In this document: piece after piece, positions 9,614 to 17,769 of the stretch
How positions within the stretch are numbered: the stretch's first letter is position 1
Layout of the letters: each line of letters begins with the position of its first letter
DNA from: Defluviitaleaceae bacterium
Lineage (GTDB): Bacteria > Bacillota > Clostridia > Lachnospirales > UBA5962
Reading direction: 5' to 3'
Length of the DNA: 35,635 nt
Assembly: GCA_009780765.1 (NCBI GenBank)
Contig: WQZK01000003.1
Span: 1 to 35,635, forward strand
Notes under the pieces: model-generated
Database searches by the model: none
Seen by the model: the letters and a program-made list of their open reading frames with translations, nothing else
What the model was told of the DNA's origin: nothing
Made by a program: the position numbers and the translations under genes

Positions 9614-9642
9614 ATCATATCATAATGCATCTTTAAAATCAA
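9614..9642 (-). promoter_or_regulatory. Sigma-70-like promoter for the riboswitch/ATPase transcript
   Basis: -35 TTGATT, 17-nt spacer, -10 TATGAT, placing the start just before the aptamer. Confidence 0.7.
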
Positions 9643-9757
9643 TAGCAAAGTAAAATTTATTTAATGATGGGGAGGCAAAAAATCTAATTTCACTACAATT
9701 ATAATATACCTTTGATTTTTTATACAGGAACTGTTTTCCCACAGTATAACCCTCCAT
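9620..9757 (-). CDS. Candidate 45-aa small protein (hypothetical)
   Basis: MEGYTVGKQFLYKKSKVYYNCSEIRFFASPSLNKFYFAIDFKDAL*. A GGAGGG purine run lies 8 nt ahead of an in-frame GTG (VGKQFL…). A promoter-like sequence is upstream. Confidence 0.25.
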   Translation of the reverse strand: MEGYTVGKQFLYKKSKVYYNCSEIRFFASPSLNKFYFAIDFKDAL

Positions 9758-9771
9758 AATGTTTTATCTTT

Positions 9772-9799
9772 ACTATACAGAAATCTATTGACCTGTCAA
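9772..9799 (-). promoter_or_regulatory. Putative sigma-70-like promoter at the 3' end of the PPTase gene
   Basis: TTGACA (overlapping the PPTase stop codon), 16-nt spacer, TATAGT. Confidence 0.45.
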
Positions 9800-10479
9800 A
9801 CTAGCCTATCTATAATATTAGTTATGTTTTCAATTTTTACATCATCTACAAAGCAGTTATCTTTTGAACAAATCGACAATTTGTAATTTTCGTCTAGAAA
9901 AAATTGACGAAAATGTACTTGATACAATGAATTTGAGCGGATAGTTATCTGATTTTTTGTTATTGAAACGTAAAAAGAGTTTAAAGGTATTGCCATTCCC
10001 TTCCCTATACATTTGATAAAACTTTCTTTAAGCGTCCACAAGTCATAAAAATATTTGAGCCTTAATTCATCAGGCTTACTTATCAAATCTTGATACTCAT
10101 TTTCTGAAAAGAACTGTTTTGCAATATTCAAATCAATTGGCTTTATTTGTTCAATATCAATACCTATATCTTCTTTTCCAATAGCACAAACAACAAAATC
10201 ACCAGAATGTGAAATATTAAACTTAAAATTAGGATTATTTCTCAAAAAAGGTTTTGAAAATTCGTTATATTCAAATATTACTTCATCATTTAAAATATTT
10301 AGTTTCTCGCACGCTAAATGTCTTACTAATAAATCACCATACAAAGTTCTTTTAACATCTTCCTCAAAATAAAGTTTGCTTAACCGTTCTTGCTTTTCGT
10401 ATGATGTATGTGAAATTAAATAACTAAGCATCTCATCTTCAATAGGGGTGTTAATTTTAATTGCGTAAACTTCGACCAT
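9796..10479 (-). CDS. 4'-phosphopantetheinyl transferase, Sfp-type (track ORF begins at 10563; start at 10479 preferred)
   Basis: 'FNISHSGDFVVCAIGKEDIGIDIEQIKP' and 'FYDLWTLKESFIKCIGKGM' are PPTase signatures. AAGGTGG SD precedes ATG at 10479. Confidence 0.95.
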   Translation of the reverse strand: MVEVYAIKINTPIEDEMLSYLISHTSYEKQERLSKLYFEEDVKRTLYGDLLVRHLACEKLNILNDEVIFEYNEFSKPFLRNNPNFKFNISHSGDFVVCAIGKEDIGIDIEQIKPIDLNIAKQFFSENEYQDLISKPDELRLKYFYDLWTLKESFIKCIGKGMAIPLNSFYVSITKNQITIRSNSLYQVHFRQFFLDENYKLSICSKDNCFVDDVKIENITNIIDRLV

Positions 10480-10534
10480 TTTTTTCGCCACCTTATATAA
10501 ATATAAGCAAAATACTAAAACCGAATTAAATTTA

Positions 10535-11266
10535 TTATACTTTGTTTCCACCTGAAACCACAATATTTTGCCCTGTTATAAATGAGCTTTCTTCGGATAG
10601 TAAAAACTTAATTACTGGAACAATATCTTGAACGTTCGCATTGCGTTTTAATGGGCTATTTTCTCTTGATTTTTCAATAATTATACGTGGCAGGTTATTA
10701 AGAAATTTAGTTTCGACCATAGATGGTGACACTGCATTAATATTTATGCCTTTTTCTGCATATTCGACAGCTAGCGATTTCATAAGCCCTAACAACGAAT
10801 ATTTTACAACCGTGTAATCTAGCATATAATTTGGTACATTTACTGTGCATGAAGACAACACAAAAACTATTTTTGCATTTCCTTTCTTTGTCATTGGTCT
10901 TATAAATCTATTTAAAATTTTATATATCGAACGAAGACTAACATCAATGTCGGTCTGCACACAGTTCCAATGTGATTTATGAAAATTTATACATCTTACA
11001 GCAGCGGCAGGCAAGTGAACTATATGTGTTGGAATTAATCCAGTTTCTTCAATAGTTTTAATAAAGTTATTTGTATCTTCTTTTGAGGAAAAATCGGCTT
11101 TTATAATATGTAGTTTATCTTTTCCTATAACTGTTCTTAATTCATCAAGTTCTTGCCTATTTGTATTATAGTGGGCAACAATAATATCAAATTCGTGTTT
11201 TATCTCATTTATAAGTGCTGCCCCAATCTCTGAAGATGCACCTAAAATTAAAGCTATTTTACTCAT
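10535..11266 (-). CDS. Short-chain dehydrogenase/reductase (FabG-like)
   Basis: 'ALILGASSEIGAAL' nucleotide-binding motif, 'SSCTVNVPNYMLDYTVVKYSLLGLMKSLAVEYAEKGININAVSP' with YxxxK, C-terminal 'ITGQNIVVSGG'. Confidence 0.9.
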   Translation of the reverse strand: MSKIALILGASSEIGAALINEIKHEFDIIVAHYNTNRQELDELRTVIGKDKLHIIKADFSSKEDTNNFIKTIEETGLIPTHIVHLPAAAVRCINFHKSHWNCVQTDIDVSLRSIYKILNRFIRPMTKKGNAKIVFVLSSCTVNVPNYMLDYTVVKYSLLGLMKSLAVEYAEKGININAVSPSMVETKFLNNLPRIIIEKSRENSPLKRNANVQDIVPVIKFLLSEESSFITGQNIVVSGGNKV

Positions 11267-11699
11267 GTGCTACACCTACCTTTAGTTTCGCAGAAGATAC
11301 TACTATATTATCCTGATTATAAATTTTTGCTTTTATAGTTATGATTTTATATAAGTCGTTTTTTTCAATACATTGTCCTACAATTTTTAGGCTATCACCA
11401 AGATAAACTGGGTTGCGAAATTTTATGTCTGCCTCATGAAATAAACACGACTTGCCCGGAAGAAGAGTTCCAACCAAAGTAGAATAAAATGTAGCTGTAA
11501 GCATCCCGTATACCACTCTTTTGTTAAAACCCCTTTTTTTAGCATAACTTTCGTCAGTATGAAGTGGGTTTATATCTCCCGAAATATAGTGAAACATTTG
11601 CTGCATTTGCTCTGAAATATTTGTGATTAGTTCACAAGTTTGACCAATAAATATTTCTTCGTATGAAAAATTATTGATACCATCTATTTTATCTATCAT
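11259..11699 (-). CDS. MaoC-like hotdog-fold dehydratase/hydratase
   Basis: 'YISGDINPLHTDESYAKKRGFNKRVVYGMLTATFYSTLVG' matches the MaoC/R-hydratase motif (D-x-N-P-x-H). Confidence 0.88.
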   Translation of the reverse strand: MIDKIDGINNFSYEEIFIGQTCELITNISEQMQQMFHYISGDINPLHTDESYAKKRGFNKRVVYGMLTATFYSTLVGTLLPGKSCLFHEADIKFRNPVYLGDSLKIVGQCIEKNDLYKIITIKAKIYNQDNIVVSSAKLKVGVAHE

Positions 11700-11932
11700 T
11701 TTATCTTCTCCATAATCAAATCAACAGTATCACCCACATTTTTCATCTGAAGAACCTCACTTAATTCAAACCTTATACCAAAAGCCGATTCGCAAGATGA
11801 AATAATGCTTATCTGTGCAAGGCTGTCCCAATCTTCTATATCTTCGGCCGATGTTTCTCTTGTAATTTTTAATTCTTTATCATCAAGAACATCAAAAATA
11901 ATATCTCTAAGCATATCAAAAATTTCAACCAT
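11696..11932 (-). CDS. Stand-alone acyl carrier protein
   Basis: 78 aa with phosphopantetheine-site motif 'DWDSLAQISIISSCESAFGIRF'; 4-nt overlap with the MaoC gene. Confidence 0.92.
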   Translation of the reverse strand: MVEIFDMLRDIIFDVLDDKELKITRETSAEDIEDWDSLAQISIISSCESAFGIRFELSEVLQMKNVGDTVDLIMEKIK

Positions 11933-11936
11933 AAAA

Positions 11937-13616
11937 TTATTCCTTTCTCATCCTTATATATTTATTACAAGGCACGTACCCTTTATCAACGTCAAATACC
12001 CATACTTCGCCTAAAGATTTGTAAAAACCTAAACTTTCGTATAGCTTTGATACAAATTCATTTCTATCAGTTTTATGGTAATACCCAAAAATCTTTTTAA
12101 TACCCCTTTTCAAGCACTCTTCAACCAACGAGTCAAAAACTGCCAACTCTACATCACGTTTAAATACACGACAACTCATAACCCAAAGCCTAACATGTGC
12201 ACTACCTTCAATAACTTCGCTAATCAATGCTGATATAATTCCACTACTACCAAACTTATCATTTAAATCTGCATATAAAGTAACAAAATTATTATTAATA
12301 GAAATTTTTTTTACTTCGTTTAAAGAATATCTTTGCCCTGTAAGATTAAATTGATTTGTTTTATTGATAAGGGTAGTTATTCTTTCTATATGTGCGTCTG
12401 AAAATGGTTCTATCTTAGCTGCCATGGTTAGAGAACTTAAGTAATCTCCGTAGTTATTGCTGTTTACTTCGACCACTTTTCTTTTAACTTCATTTCTATA
12501 ATATTCATTTCTTCTTATATCTTCTTCTAAATACACTTCAGAGTAAAAATACCCCCCACGGTCAATATATCTTATAAAATCTGTTACAAAATTACTTTCA
12601 ATTATTGCAACTTGTGGTAAAACACTGCTTACTTGCTCTCGTTCTGCTGGATTATCATCAACAAATACTAAATGTTGCGGAAGAATATTTAAGCTTTTAG
12701 AAATATGAATTATATTATTGCTTTTTTCATTCCAATTAGCACAAAATACGGCAAAATCATCAAGTTGTAAAACCATATTAGAGTTTGTAAAGGCCTCTTT
12801 TGCAATTGTTTCATTGTTTTTCGAGCATGCTGCTAATATTATGCCAAAACTATGCATCTTTTTCAAAAATTTTTGAAAATCCAAATATGCTTCTCCAAGA
12901 GCTGTGCCCTTTCCAAGCTCAATTCCTTCTGCTCCTACTTCGCCTACTATACCGCCCCATATAGTATTATCTAAATCAACAACAATGCACTTGTGGTTTT
13001 TACCGTATATAGATTTTATAATTATAGCAATATTGTGGCAAAACATAGGAACTGCTTTAACATTAAAAGCGTATCCATAAAGATAATAACTTCTATTATC
13101 AAGCCACTCATCAAGTCCATATACAGCAGATAGATACCTAATATCATTTACATAAAAAGTTTTATTTTTATATTCGTCTATTTTTGTATTTAGCTCGCTT
13201 ATCTCACTTATGTGGTTGTATAATAACTCAAAATTATTTTGAATTATTATACAACCATGCATTTTTTGAATGTGTTCCCACACTTGATTAAGTTTTGAAA
13301 AAATATCTTTATCTAGAACGTTCCGTGAAGTTGTATGAATTAGAATAATATCTGGCCTAAAACTAATAAGATCTTTAGTGTTAAACAGCGTTTCTTCATA
13401 ATACTGATTATAATTCCCAATATAAAATATAGGCTTTATTTCATAAGAAAACAAAAAAAGCTCCAAGATATCTGCAATATCGCCTATAGTGCTTCCACTT
13501 AAAATAGCAATACGCACTTCAGTAAAATCAGATAAATCAAGAAACTGCCTTTTTAAATATTTCTTTTTCTTAATTATTTCTTCGCCATTAATTGGATATT
13601 TAAGTTCTTTAATCAT
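11937..13616 (-). CDS. FkbH-like HAD-IIIC family protein (candidate glyceryl-ACP loading enzyme)
   Basis: 'CIVVDLDNTIWGGIVGEVGAEGIELG' (DxDxT), 'LAACSKNN', 'LVFVDDNPAEREQV'; C-terminal GNAT-like region 'FGSSGIISALI…'. Confidence 0.93.
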   Translation of the reverse strand: MIKELKYPINGEEIIKKKKYLKRQFLDLSDFTEVRIAILSGSTIGDIADILELFLFSYEIKPIFYIGNYNQYYEETLFNTKDLISFRPDIILIHTTSRNVLDKDIFSKLNQVWEHIQKMHGCIIIQNNFELLYNHISEISELNTKIDEYKNKTFYVNDIRYLSAVYGLDEWLDNRSYYLYGYAFNVKAVPMFCHNIAIIIKSIYGKNHKCIVVDLDNTIWGGIVGEVGAEGIELGKGTALGEAYLDFQKFLKKMHSFGIILAACSKNNETIAKEAFTNSNMVLQLDDFAVFCANWNEKSNNIIHISKSLNILPQHLVFVDDNPAEREQVSSVLPQVAIIESNFVTDFIRYIDRGGYFYSEVYLEEDIRRNEYYRNEVKRKVVEVNSNNYGDYLSSLTMAAKIEPFSDAHIERITTLINKTNQFNLTGQRYSLNEVKKISINNNFVTLYADLNDKFGSSGIISALISEVIEGSAHVRLWVMSCRVFKRDVELAVFDSLVEECLKRGIKKIFGYYHKTDRNEFVSKLYESLGFYKSLGEVWVFDVDKGYVPCNKYIRMRKE

Positions 13617-13649
13617 ATTCTATCCTCTCACTGTTTCAGTTAATAAGTG

Positions 13650-14933
13650 CTATCGGCTCATATCAATAAATTTTTCAGTATAGCCTAGAGCCATCATTTC
13701 TTTCTTAATTTCATCCATTATTATGTAAGCTACATTCTTAGCATCTCCAGCTTTTTCTTGAAGCTTTAATAATTTAAAATATGAATCAGCACAAGAGCAA
13801 GAATCATTATATACCTTATCTTTAAACATCAAAAGCTCTTCTGCAGATTTATGATTAAGGATAATATCCTTTACCTCACCATTACAAATACATTTTGAAT
13901 CTTTATTATAGCAAATATCATTATCAATCATATTATTGCTCTCAGACATTTGTGATATAAGCAATTTTGGCATCAAATAAGGCCTTGATAAATAAACTTG
14001 ATAAATTGTTTCATATACTGTATATAACCAAGGTATACCTGTATGCTCTTCTTGGGCTATACCTAATTCCTTAAGGTTTTTATTGTCTTTTAAATGCTCA
14101 TATATAAACCATTGCAAAGTATATTTTTTACGATTTAATGGAAGCACAACAATTTTATCAACTTTCAAATCGTCCAAGTAAAATATCGTTTCTACAGCTA
14201 ATTTTTTTGATACTTCTTCGGTTAAGCCAGGCATCCCTATAAGCATATTGCACTGCACAGTAAGACCTTTTTTACGTACCAAGCGTATAGCCTCTTCTAT
14301 TTGCCTATTAAAAGTATTTTTATTTAGCCAATTATTTCGAACAAATTCATTACTACATTCAACGCCAAATTCGACTGTTATACGAGTTCGCTTAGGCAAA
14401 GTATTTATGAGTTTATCAAGCTTTTCTTCTGTTACACTTTCGGCCCTAACTTGAACAACTACCCCAAAAGGTTGCTCTTTAAAAAAGCTGTTAACATCCC
14501 ATAGTTTATCAATTAGCTCATTTGGCATTTCAAACGAATCAAACCCATCATAAGTAGATAACATTTCCTTTTTATTTGGAATCAAATTATCAGTTCTAGC
14601 CTTTTTAAAGGCCCTAATAATAACATCTGTGTATAGATTAGCATCTTTTTCTCGCAATGCTTTCATGTAGCCTTCGGATTTGGCAAAATCAGATTGATAA
14701 TTACACATACTACACCCTGACATTATATTGTTTTTTATACGATGAGAGCACCCTGAAGACGGCAATATATTTAAATTTACACTCGGATACTTATAAAATC
14801 CCGCTTCTACCTCCGCAAGACCGTTATAAATCTCAATTGCTTTTAAATTTCTTGCCTCTTCGTAGGCATCATCATATATTTGGCTGATAGGTTTCCATAT
14901 CCAAGTCATTACTTGATTAATTAATGTATCCAT
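13650..14933 (-). CDS. Radical SAM protein 1, Elp3/TIGR01210-like
   Basis: 'LPSSGCSHRIKNNIMSGCSMCNY' gives CX11CX2C; 'RITVEFGVECSNEFVRNNWLNK' and 'NMLIGMPGLTEE' follow the Elp3-like radical SAM pattern. Confidence 0.85.
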   Translation of the reverse strand: MDTLINQVMTWIWKPISQIYDDAYEEARNLKAIEIYNGLAEVEAGFYKYPSVNLNILPSSGCSHRIKNNIMSGCSMCNYQSDFAKSEGYMKALREKDANLYTDVIIRAFKKARTDNLIPNKKEMLSTYDGFDSFEMPNELIDKLWDVNSFFKEQPFGVVVQVRAESVTEEKLDKLINTLPKRTRITVEFGVECSNEFVRNNWLNKNTFNRQIEEAIRLVRKKGLTVQCNMLIGMPGLTEEVSKKLAVETIFYLDDLKVDKIVVLPLNRKKYTLQWFIYEHLKDNKNLKELGIAQEEHTGIPWLYTVYETIYQVYLSRPYLMPKLLISQMSESNNMIDNDICYNKDSKCICNGEVKDIILNHKSAEELLMFKDKVYNDSCSCADSYFKLLKLQEKAGDAKNVAYIIMDEIKKEMMALGYTEKFIDMSR

Positions 14934-15005
14934 AATGCCTCCTTAACTAGGCATGTTTGCATTATAAGAATATATCCTTATAGCAACACAACCTAAATAA
15001 CTATT

Positions 15006-15944
15006 TTATATAATTTTTCTATATGCATAATCTATTATTTTTGATATTTCTATGCAATCATTATGTGTGTGTATTTTGCTTTCTATTTCGCCATTTTTAA
15101 TACACTTTACTGCCTCTTGTATTTCAAATTCAAATCCATTTAATAAATGAGAAGTTACATATTCTTTACTAACACCTGATGACAGTTTTATGTTTAGTCT
15201 TGTCGCCTTGTGGAAATTTGGAATTTCAATTTTGCCCTTATCACCATATATAACAGCATAGTCTAAACCATCACATCGTGTTGCGAAACTAGCCTGAGCT
15301 ATGGCATTTTTATATAAAAGAGTTATCTCCCCTATTTCATCCACACCATATTCACCTACATAAAGAGTTGGATTAATCTCATCCGGAACGCCTAATAGCA
15401 TATGTATAAATGATAGTGGGTATATACCCATATCTAACAATGCCCCTCCACCAAGGGATTTATTAAAAAGACGATGAGTTATACCCGCTTCTACATTTAT
15501 ACAAAATTCAGCCTTAACACGCCTTACACAACCAATTAAATGAATTATTTCTTTTAAATGCAATATTGCAGGCAAAAACTTTGTCCACATTGCTTCCATA
15601 AAAAATACTTGTTTTCTGTTAGCAAGCTCAGCCATCGCATAGGTTTCATTAGCACACATACCAGCTGGCTTTTCGCATAATACAGCTTTGTTTTTATTAA
15701 GCATCATCATCACAATTTCATAGTGCATCGGATTTATTGTGCTCACATATACTGCATCTATCTCTTTATCATTTGCCAAGTCGTTATAATCTTTATAAAT
15801 AACTGGCACATTATGCTTTTGTGCAAATTTATCTGCATTAGTTTTAGAAGCAACAGCATAAACAATTGAATCTTGAACAAAATTTGCTGCACGAACAAAT
15901 TTTTCTGAAACAATTCCTGCACCGACAATTCCCCATTTAATCAT
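15006..15944 (-). CDS. Gfo/Idh/MocA-family NAD(P)-dependent oxidoreductase (track ORF begins at 15998; start at 15944 preferred)
   Basis: 'WGIVGAGIVSEKFVRA', 'VLCEKPAGMCANET', 'GGGALLDMGIYPLSFIHMLLG'. Strong SD AAGGAGGAG before ATG at 15944. Confidence 0.93.
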   Translation of the reverse strand: MIKWGIVGAGIVSEKFVRAANFVQDSIVYAVASKTNADKFAQKHNVPVIYKDYNDLANDKEIDAVYVSTINPMHYEIVMMMLNKNKAVLCEKPAGMCANETYAMAELANRKQVFFMEAMWTKFLPAILHLKEIIHLIGCVRRVKAEFCINVEAGITHRLFNKSLGGGALLDMGIYPLSFIHMLLGVPDEINPTLYVGEYGVDEIGEITLLYKNAIAQASFATRCDGLDYAVIYGDKGKIEIPNFHKATRLNIKLSSGVSKEYVTSHLLNGFEFEIQEAVKCIKNGEIESKIHTHNDCIEISKIIDYAYRKII

Positions 15945-15954
15945 AAGCTCCTCC

Positions 15955-16698
15955 TTATTGCCTGTTTTTAAAAGGCGGATAGGCGTTAGTATGAACATCC
16001 CTTACTTCATCTATAATTTGATTTATATTCTCCATTACTAATTCAATTTCATCAAAAATAAAAAAATGTCCACCTTCGTGTACCTTATAGCTAATATTAA
16101 AAAACAACTCTTCCCAATCATTTTTCAAGATATGTATACTTTCATCTTCTTTTCCATACATTACAACACATTTATAATTTAATTTTCCTCTGTTTATATA
16201 TTTATATTGATCCATAAGCAACAAATCAGATTCAATATAGCTTAAAAAAAAGTTAAACCAGTCGCTAGATTCTGTAATCTCTTCAGGAATCCCACCTAAT
16301 TTATTGATAAATTTAATACGATCTGGCTTTGAAAGTAGATGATATTCTTTTTTAATGTGTTTACTGTTTGGTGCATCTTGCCCCGAAAAAATAGCATGTT
16401 TTAGCCTATTATTACCCACGCTATTCATCTTGTGGCACACTTCATATGCTACAAGTGCACCCATACTATGCCCCCATATTATATAAGGGTCATCGCCTGC
16501 TTGTTTATTTATTTGTTTAACCACGTCTTGTACAACATGTTCAAAGCTTTCGTATTTTTGTTCGTTAGAACGCATACCTCTGCCTGCGTATTCAATAGGC
16601 ACAAGCTCTACATCATCATTTTTTAAATAAGGAATAAAACGGCTTGCGCTTAAAGCAAATCCGCCTGCGTACAGTATATAAAATAATTTAAGTTTCAT
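15955..16698 (-). CDS. Type II thioesterase (GrsT-like alpha/beta hydrolase)
   Basis: 'YAGGFALSASRFIPYL', 'IEYAGRGMRSNE', 'IWGHSMGALVAYEV' (GHSMG), 'EGGHFFIFD'. Confidence 0.93.
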   Translation of the reverse strand: MKLKLFYILYAGGFALSASRFIPYLKNDDVELVPIEYAGRGMRSNEQKYESFEHVVQDVVKQINKQAGDDPYIIWGHSMGALVAYEVCHKMNSVGNNRLKHAIFSGQDAPNSKHIKKEYHLLSKPDRIKFINKLGGIPEEITESSDWFNFFLSYIESDLLLMDQYKYINRGKLNYKCVVMYGKEDESIHILKNDWEELFFNISYKVHEGGHFFIFDEIELVMENINQIIDEVRDVHTNAYPPFKNRQ

Positions 16699-16746
16699 AT
16701 TTTGCCTTTCCTATGTTTTAGAGTTAATGTTAATGCTCTCTAATAA

Positions 16747-17769
16747 CTAAAAACTAATAATCTTTTTCTGTTCAATAATGTTGCCTGAAAAATAGTTTGA
16801 CATAATTTCTTCTACTCTATATTTTTCTAATTCTTCAAGCTTACTAAAATTAATAGAGTTTATCAAATTCTCCTTGTTATATTTTCTTGAATAATAATAT
16901 TTTGCCAAAATATCTCTACTGTGCCTTAGGTTCTCTAAAGAATTGTCCAAATATTTAATCACACTATCCACTAAATTAAACCTTTGCTGAACAAATTTTT
17001 CTGCCCGTTTAAGCTCTATAGCAAAATTAAGTTTAAGTAAAATATTTTCTACATGCAAGCTAACAAGAGATTCTTGTGAGTAAATTTCTATCAAATATTT
17101 TTCAAGCTTTTTAATTGATGAAATGCTATTGTAAATAAAATCTGCCTTGTTTATATAGTTGTTTATATAAGTATCATAACAATAAAGCTCTGAAACTGCC
17201 TTGGTATTACCTTGCCAAATTTCATAAAAAGTATCTAAATTAAAATCTGAAAAATTGTTTTTATAGCCCTCGTAAGCTATACTAAGCTCATCAACAGCCA
17301 AGCTTCTTTTTTCATATGTTAATGTTTCAAATTTATCATGATCAATTATCTTATAATACTTCATACACGGAGAAACCCCATAAACCAGCAAAGCGTGTGG
17401 AAGGTGTCTTCTTTTATATGTATCGTTTCTATATGGAAGGTAGAAGGCATCAACCCAAATAATTGAGGGCACATTACTTTTTACAGCATTATTTATGCGA
17501 ACCACTATATTATTGGCTTGTACAACTTTATTAAATTGTAGACCAATATCATTAACAACAATATCTTCAGGTTTTTTAGTTTCTAAAATAGAAACTATAT
17601 TATAAAGGCTATTATCGCTATTTTTAATAGACACATCATAATAAAATAAATCATATGAAAACAGTGGGTTTATGGAGCGTTTATAAAACTTGATAATAGA
17701 AAATAAAGAATTATACAAACAGTTTTTGTAGTACAACTCGTTAAATGGCTTAATGCTTTCTAAGTTCAT
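16747..17769 (-). CDS. BtrH N-terminal-like (cysteine-peptidase-fold) acyltransferase candidate
   Basis: 'YYKNCLYNSLFSIIKFY' (candidate catalytic Cys), 'VPSIIWVDAFYLPYRNDTYKRRHLPHALLVYGV' (His) and 'YYKIIDHDKFE' (Asp) match my recollection of BtrH_N. 4-nt ATGA overlap with the preceding NRPS. Confidence 0.6.
   Translation of the reverse strand: MNLESIKPFNELYYKNCLYNSLFSIIKFYKRSINPLFSYDLFYYDVSIKNSDNSLYNIVSILETKKPEDIVVNDIGLQFNKVVQANNIVVRINNAVKSNVPSIIWVDAFYLPYRNDTYKRRHLPHALLVYGVSPCMKYYKIIDHDKFETLTYEKRSLAVDELSIAYEGYKNNFSDFNLDTFYEIWQGNTKAVSELYCYDTYINNYINKADFIYNSISSIKKLEKYLIEIYSQESLVSLHVENILLKLNFAIELKRAEKFVQQRFNLVDSVIKYLDNSLENLRHSRDILAKYYYSRKYNKENLINSINFSKLEELEKYRVEEIMSNYFSGNIIEQKKIISF

Noticed and set aside
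9620-9757. MbtH-like protein next to the NRPS operon
   Set aside because: The 45-aa ORF lacks the MbtH conserved Trp/Pro pattern and is too short; kept only as an unnamed small-ORF candidate.
16711-16745. Short inverted repeat ttagag…ctctaa between TEII and the BtrH-like gene as a terminator
   Set aside because: The stem is only 6 bp with an AT-rich loop and no clear U-tract; too weak to call inside an apparent operon.
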